DNA from: Helicobacteraceae bacterium
GTDB lineage: Bacteria; Campylobacterota; Campylobacteria; Campylobacterales; SZUA-545
Assembly (NCBI GenBank): GCA_031282285.1
Contig: JAITEA010000040.1
Location: forward strand, 1-11,716
Length of the DNA stretch: 11,716 nt
Direction of reading: 5' to 3'
Shown here piece by piece: positions 9,506-11,716 of this stretch (positions are counted from its first letter, which is position 1; every line of letters starts with the position of its first letter). The notes under the pieces are model-generated. The model did no database searches and was not told the origin of the DNA. It worked only from the letters and a program-made list of their open reading frames with translations. A program made the translations under genes and the position numbers.

Positions 9506-10027
9506 ATGTCCAAACGATACGAAACGGCGTTTATCCTCAAGCCTACGCTTGCGGAGGAGGAGGCTAACGCCAAGATTGAGTTTTTCAGCGAACTGATCGC
9601 TAAAAACGGCGGCGAAATCGTCGCCGTCGAGCGGCTTGGGGTCAAGAAATTGGCTTACAAGATCAAGAAGTTTGAGCGCGGTTTTTACGCCGTAATCTAT
9701 TTCACCTCCGACGGCGGGGTCAATAAAGAGCTTGAGCGCGTCTATGGCATCACCGAAGACATTTTGCGCTTTATCGTCATCAAATACGAAACCAAAGTCG
9801 AAATCGACGCGTGGGAAAATATGGTAAATCGCGCCAAAGGACTGCCTTTCAAAGAGTACAGGCTCAGCGAAACCGTCCGCGAATACCGCCCGCGCCCGCA
9901 ACGCGCCCCCCGCGCCCCGCGAGGCGAAGAGGGCGGCGAACGGCGCGAACGGCAACCGCGCGGCGAGGAGATCGCCGAAGAGGCGGTAGCCGCCGACGCC
10001 AACGAGGAAATCAAAGGTGTTGAATAA
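9506..10027 (+). CDS. rpsF: Small ribosomal subunit protein bS6 with a charged C-terminal extension
   Basis: bS6 binds bS18 and the central domain of 16S rRNA. Residues 1 to about 98 are the ferredoxin-like bS6 fold: MSKRYETAFILKPTL, GGEIVAVERLGVKKLAYKIKKFERGFYAVIYF, LERVYGITEDILRFIVIKYE. The protein is 173 residues, longer than the common 95-130. From about residue 125 there is a low-complexity tail rich in R, P, E, G and A (REYRPRPQRAPRAPRGEEGG and onward) that becomes acidic at the end. The ATG start has AGGAG at 9497-9501, four bases upstream. It overlaps ssb by 11 bases, an arrangement that keeps rpsF-ssb-rpsR as one unit. Whether the tail adds a function is not visible. Confidence 0.95.
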   Translation: MSKRYETAFILKPTLAEEEANAKIEFFSELIAKNGGEIVAVERLGVKKLAYKIKKFERGFYAVIYFTSDGGVNKELERVYGITEDILRFIVIKYETKVEIDAWENMVNRAKGLPFKEYRLSETVREYRPRPQRAPRAPRGEEGGERRERQPRGEEIAEEAVAADANEEIKGVE

Positions 10028-10532
10028 AGTTCTGTTGATTGGCAATCTAACCCGCGATGTGGAGATGCGCTACGCCCAAACCGGCACGGCGATCGGCAAG
10101 TTCGGGCTGGCGGTTAATCGCCGCTGGAAGGATCGCAACACGGGAGACGATCGCGACGAAACGATGTTTATCGACGTAAACGCTTTTGGCAGAAGCGCCG
10201 AGATCGCGCACCAATACCTCTCCAAAGGGCGGCAGGTGCTGGTAGAGGGGCGGCTTGTGCTGGAGCAATGGACGGATCAGAACGGGCAGAAGCGATCGCG
10301 CCACACTATTTCGGCGGAGAATATCCAGTTTCTGGGTTCAAAACCGAGCGAAGGCGGCGATCAATCCCAAAGCGGCTATTACGGCGGCGACGACTTTCAG
10401 GCGCCTCCGCCGCCGCCAAGGCAGAGCGCGCCGCAGCAGAGCGTTCCGCCGCGAGAGACAAGCGCGTATAACCAACCGCCCGCGGCGGCTACTCCACGCG
10501 TCGAGATCGAAGACGAAGAGATACCATTTTAA
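10017..10532 (+). CDS. ssb: Single-stranded DNA-binding protein SSB
   Basis: SSB coats single-stranded DNA in replication, repair and recombination and recruits partners through its C-terminal tip. The 171-residue protein has an OB fold at about 1-107 (NKVLLIGNLTRDVEMRYAQ, LAVNRRWKDRN with Trp37, VDVNAFGRSAE-like FIDVNAFGRSAEIAHQYL, LVEGRLVLEQWTDQNG with Trp85), a flexible linker at 110-162 rich in Q, P, G and S with a run of five prolines, and the canonical acidic tip EDEEIPF. The start is GTG at 10017. The following TTG would give MNKV but leaves too little room for a binding site, whereas GAGG at about 10004-10007 serves the GTG. It overlaps rpsF by 11 bases and precedes rpsR by nine. Confidence 0.95.
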   Translation: MLNKVLLIGNLTRDVEMRYAQTGTAIGKFGLAVNRRWKDRNTGDDRDETMFIDVNAFGRSAEIAHQYLSKGRQVLVEGRLVLEQWTDQNGQKRSRHTISAENIQFLGSKPSEGGDQSQSGYYGGDDFQAPPPPPRQSAPQQSVPPRETSAYNQPPAAATPRVEIEDEEIPF

Positions 10533-10541
10533 GGAAAGACA

Positions 10542-10781
10542 ATGGCTGAGAAAGGCAAGTTTTTTAAGCGCCACTGCAAATACGCCGAGGCGAAGATAGA
10601 GTTTATCGACTACAAGGATATTCATCTGCTTAAGCATTCGTTAAGCGAACGGTTCAAGATTATGCCGCGCCGCTTAACGGGCAACGGCAAGATCGCGCAG
10701 GATATAGTCCGCGTCGCTATCAAGCGCGCGCGCCATATGGCGCTGATCCCATACGCCGCCGGACGCGATTCCGTCGGCTAA
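10542..10781 (+). CDS. rpsR: Small ribosomal subunit protein bS18
   Basis: bS18 pairs with bS6 on the platform of the 30S subunit. The 79-residue protein has the expected length. It carries [20 protein letters not shown] and [20 protein letters not shown], then [15 protein letters not shown]. These are very close to the Campylobacter protein as I recall it and are the single best taxonomic marker in the window. Only one Cys is present, so this is not a zinc-binding form. ATG is preceded by AAGGA at 10531-10535, which overlaps the ssb stop. It is the last gene of the plus-strand operon. No conventional terminator follows; the first repeat hairpin at 10800 begins 18 bases after the stop and might end transcription or protect the mRNA 3' end. 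Confidence 0.96.
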   Translation: MAEKGKFFKRHCKYAEAKIEFIDYKDIHLLKHSLSERFKIMPRRLTGNGKIAQDIVRVAIKRARHMALIPYAAGRDSVG

Positions 10782-10784
10782 TCG

Positions 10785-10800
10785 CCCCCCCCCGCCCCCC
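10785..10800. repeat. C-rich tract after rpsR
   Basis: Nine C residues (10785-10793), one G and six C residues follow the rpsR stop by three bases. Campylobacter species use such G/C tracts for phase variation inside genes, but this one is not in a gene or near a visible promoter, so no such role is claimed. Confidence 0.7.
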
Positions 10801-10830
10801 GTCATTCCCGCGCAGGCGGGAATCCATCTT
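10800..10830 (+). repeat. Family A repeat, copy 1 (dRS3-like hairpin)
   Basis: Starts CGTC, then ATTCCC (10804-10809), eight bases GCGCAGGC, and GGGAAT (10818-10823), then CCATCTT. The core is a perfect 8-base-pair hairpin (ATTCCCGC / GCGGGAAT) with a GCAG loop. The first hairpin after rpsR, it may serve as a 3' end signal. Confidence 0.85.
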
Positions 10831-10864
10831 TGCGCCGCCATTTTGAGCCGCTTTCTCATCACCC

Positions 10865-10895
10865 CGTCATTCCCGCGCAGGCGGGAATCCATCTT
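10865..10895 (+). repeat. Family A repeat, copy 2
   Basis: Identical to copy 1 over 31 bases, including the flanking CGTC and CCATCTT, with the core at 10869-10888. The distance between the two copies is 65 bases. Confidence 0.85.
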
Positions 10896-10902
10896 GTTCC
10901 TT

Positions 10903-10930
10903 ACGCGAGCGTAGCTTACGCTCCGCTTCG
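10903..10930 (+). repeat. Family C repeat, copy 1
   Basis: A short GC-rich unit of the form GCGAGCG-T(A/T)GCT-(TA)CGCTCCGCTTCG, here GCGAGCGTAGCTTACGCTCC followed by GCTTCG. It can fold on itself (GAGCGTA with TACGCTC). It lies between a family A and a family B repeat. Variants recur at 11038, 11107 and 11230. Confidence 0.6.
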
Positions 10931-10955
10931 CCCCCCGATAAGGGGGTTAGGGTGG
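10931..10955 (+). repeat. Family B repeat, copy 1
   Basis: CCCCCC, then GATAA, then GGGGG and TTAGGGTGGG. The C and G runs pair into a short hairpin. It directly follows the family C unit. Confidence 0.6.
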
Positions 10956-10963
10956 GAGTTTCT

Positions 10964-10980
10964 CGTCATTCCCGCAACGA
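10964..10980 (+). repeat. Family A repeat, truncated copy 3
   Basis: CGTCATTCCCGC followed by AACGA: the left half of the family A unit only. The right arm of the hairpin is missing. Confidence 0.6.
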
Positions 10981-11000
10981 AGCGTTAAATCTGCGCAAAT

Positions 11001-11031
11001 CGTCATTCCCGCGCAAGGCGGGTATCCATCT
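11001..11031 (+). repeat. Family A repeat, copy 4 (diverged)
   Basis: Same unit with one extra base in the spacer (GCGCAAGGC) and GGGTAT instead of GGGAAT, so the stem is imperfect. It is followed by CCATCT, like copies 1 and 2. Confidence 0.7.
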
Positions 11032-11037
11032 CCATAC

Positions 11038-11061
11038 TGCGAGCGTTGCTACGCGCCGCTT
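11038..11061 (+). repeat. Family C repeat, copy 2
   Basis: TGCGAGCGTTGCTACGCGCC followed by GCTT, a variant of the unit at 10903, again placed between family A (copy 4) and family B (copy 2). Confidence 0.55.
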
Positions 11062-11092
11062 CCCCCCTGATAAGGGGGGTTAGGGGGAGGGT
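11062..11092 (+). repeat. Family B repeat, copy 2
   Basis: Six C residues, TGATAA, six G residues, then TTAGGGGGAGGG. This is the best-preserved hairpin of the family (six base pairs, six-base loop). Confidence 0.65.
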
Positions 11093-11106
11093 TCTCTCTC
11101 CCATAC

Positions 11107-11123
11107 TGCGATCGTCGCTCCGC
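11107..11123 (+). repeat. Family C repeat, copy 3 (shortened)
   Basis: TGCGATCGTCGCTCCGC, preceded by the same CCATAC that precedes copy 2. It is shorter than the other copies and leads directly into a family B unit. Confidence 0.45.
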
Positions 11124-11125
11124 CA

Positions 11126-11150
11126 CCCCCCCCCCACGATAAAGGGGTTT
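11126..11150 (+). repeat. Family B repeat, copy 3, with a ten-C tract
   Basis: Ten C residues (11126-11135), ACGATAAA, then GGGG and TTTT. It keeps the C-run/GATAA/G-run layout but the right arm is shorter. The tract length makes it prone to slippage. Confidence 0.5.
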
Positions 11151-11202
11151 TCAAATTTTGCATTTGGACGCGTGCCTGCCTTCGCGCTTTGCGCTTCCTA
11201 CC

Positions 11203-11229
11203 CGTCATTCCCGCGCAGGCGGGAATCCA
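11203..11229 (+). repeat. Family A repeat, copy 5
   Basis: A perfect core (ATTCCC at 11207-11212, GGGAAT at 11221-11226) with flanks CGTC and CCA. It diverges after CCA into a family C unit. Confidence 0.85.
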
Positions 11230-11254
11230 GAGCGTTGCTACGCTCCGCTTCGCC
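11230..11254 (+). repeat. Family C repeat, copy 4
   Basis: GAGCGTTGCTACGCTCCGCT followed by TCGCC. It is attached directly to family A copy 5, and no family B unit follows. Confidence 0.55.
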
Positions 11255-11324
11255 CTCACTCTCCTCGCCTTGAGCCGCTCTTTTAGATCGCGTATTGAGC
11301 GTCTAGCGCGACGAAGGGGTATCC

Positions 11325-11362
11325 CCGTTAGCGAGCGAAGCGAAGCGTAAACAGGGGAATGG
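11325..11362 (+). repeat. 38-base direct repeat, copy 1
   Basis: Starts CCGTTAGCGAGCGAAGCGAA and ends ACAGGGGAATGG. It is identical over all 38 bases to 11396-11433, at a period of 71 bases. It contains an internal GCGAAGCGAAGCG micro-repeat. Confidence 0.85.
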
Positions 11363-11395
11363 GGAAGCGGCGCGCGAGGCTTACGCGAGCTATTA

Positions 11396-11433
11396 CCGTT
11401 AGCGAGCGAAGCGAAGCGTAAACAGGGGAATGG
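11396..11433 (+). repeat. 38-base direct repeat, copy 2
   Basis: Exact second copy of 11325-11362. The 33 bases between the copies are GC-rich and unlike the repeat. With only two copies it is not a CRISPR array. Confidence 0.85.
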
Positions 11434-11490
11434 TCGCGCTACGCGAAAAAGCGAGATATAAGGATTAAAGGCTCAAAGCGCGCGGTTTCT

Positions 11491-11578
11491 TTATCTTGCT
11501 AACTTTCTTGCACCAAAACGGGCAAGTCGTTTCGGGGACCCCAATGGCGGCAAAGAAAGCAAGAAAGAGAAAAGATAA
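11491..11578. repeat. Long imperfect inverted repeat
   Basis: Inner arms CTTTCTTGC (11503-11511) and GCAAGAAAG (11559-11567) are exact complements. Outer arms TTATCTT (11491-11497) and AAGATAA (11572-11578) also pair, across a small internal loop. The 47 bases between contain a GGGGACCCC element and an AAACG/CGTTT pair. It could be a structured RNA, a dispersed palindromic element or a relic of a small transposable element; no transposase is present. Confidence 0.5.
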
Positions 11579-11695
11579 GCGAGCGTTGATCGGAATGCGA
11601 AGGTTTGGCAAGAGGATTACCGCCTGCCTACGCGATACCCTCCCTCCGCAAAGTATGCGAGCGCCGCTTCGCCACTTGCTTCGCAAGCTATCGTT

Positions 11696-11709
11696 GCGCG
11701 GGAATGACA
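11696..11709 (-). repeat. Family A repeat, inverted partial copy at the window edge
   Basis: GCGCGGGAATGAC is the reverse complement of the left half of the family A unit (GTCATTCCCGCGC). It is the only copy in this orientation. Confidence 0.6.
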
Positions 11710-11716
11710 CAATACT

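Larger units (their letters stand above)
10782..11716. other. Repeat-rich region without a credible gene
   Basis: About 935 bases following rpsR. All frames longer than 60 codons here run across repeats and give the low-complexity, Arg/Ser/Pro-rich translations typical of repeat read-through. No tRNA or rRNA was seen. The region holds G/C homopolymer tracts, three interleaved short repeat families, a 38-base perfect direct repeat and a long imperfect inverted repeat, listed separately. It may mark a rearrangement point between conserved gene blocks, since the plus-strand ribosomal operon ends exactly here. Confidence 0.75.

Noticed and set aside
9413..10045. A 210-codon open frame on the minus strand across rpsF
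   Set aside because: Shadow of rpsF and the ssb start; its translation only mirrors the bS6 codons.
10800..10830. Intrinsic terminator of the rpsR operon
   Set aside because: The hairpin is strong, but only CCATCTTT follows instead of a run of T, and the same unit recurs away from gene ends. A 3' end role remains possible but is not annotated as a terminator.
10674..10892. Minus-strand 72-codon frame over the end of rpsR
   Set aside because: Its peptide repeats (DSRLRGNDG, WIPACAGMT) are translations of the family A repeat, a known kind of false gene.
11046..11273. Plus-strand 75-codon frame
   Set aside because: Runs through repeats B, C and A (PSFPRRRES is repeat read-through). No ribosome binding site or domain.
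11325..11433. CRISPR-like array
   Set aside because: Only two repeats and one 33-base spacer, no cas gene, and the repeat contains internal micro-repeats, so a direct duplication is the simpler reading.
11465..11710. Minus-strand 81-codon frame
   Set aside because: Covers the inverted repeat and the inverted family A copy. Composition is Arg/Ser-rich with no coherent fold, and no good start signal was seen.

Overview
The window looks like chromosome from a member of the Campylobacterota (Epsilonproteobacteria). Two gene strings match the order I recall from Helicobacter pylori: ilvC-minD-minE-(insert)-dprA-ruvX on the minus strand (as HP0330-HP0334) and rnr-holA-rpsF-ssb-rpsR on the plus strand (as HP1248-HP1244). 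The proteins fit too: a 340-residue class I IlvC and a bS18 very close to the Campylobacter form. GC is high for the phylum and GATC-containing words are strikingly common, which suggests an uncultured or atypical lineage (inference).

Layout. 16-4695, minus strand: a tightly packed operon transcribed leftward from ilvC through minD, minE, an uncharacterised membrane protein of 452 residues, dprA and ruvX, ending in a 34-residue predicted membrane protein that starts inside ruvX. Most junctions overlap (ATGA or TAATG type, or a 20-34 base overlap), so translation is probably coupled. 4696-4803: a divergent intergenic region. 4804-6509: two tandem HDOD-domain paralogues. 6506-10781: rnr, holA, rpsF, ssb and rpsR, with a leader hairpin before rpsF. 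10782-11716: about 935 bases with no credible gene, packed with short repeats.

How the genes work together. The minus-strand operon combines branched-chain amino acid synthesis (IlvC), division-site placement (MinD/MinE), DNA uptake and recombination (DprA) and rRNA maturation (RuvX). The unknown 452-residue protein between minE and dprA has two membrane segments, a periplasmic domain, a long coiled coil and a C-terminal region carrying an RNKFSH motif that fits the RNxxxH ribonuclease motif of HEPN domains. It is the best candidate here for an undescribed system: a membrane sensor that might control an RNA-cutting or RNA-binding domain. The plus-strand operon covers RNA decay (RNase R), replication (HolA, SSB) and the small ribosomal subunit (bS6, bS18), preceded by two probable signalling adaptors (HDOD).

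The right-hand region is a mosaic of at least three short repeat families in recurring order. One has the form ATTCCC-N8-GGGAAT, the same format as the Neisseria dRS3 element. There is also a perfect 38-base direct repeat and a long imperfect inverted repeat.
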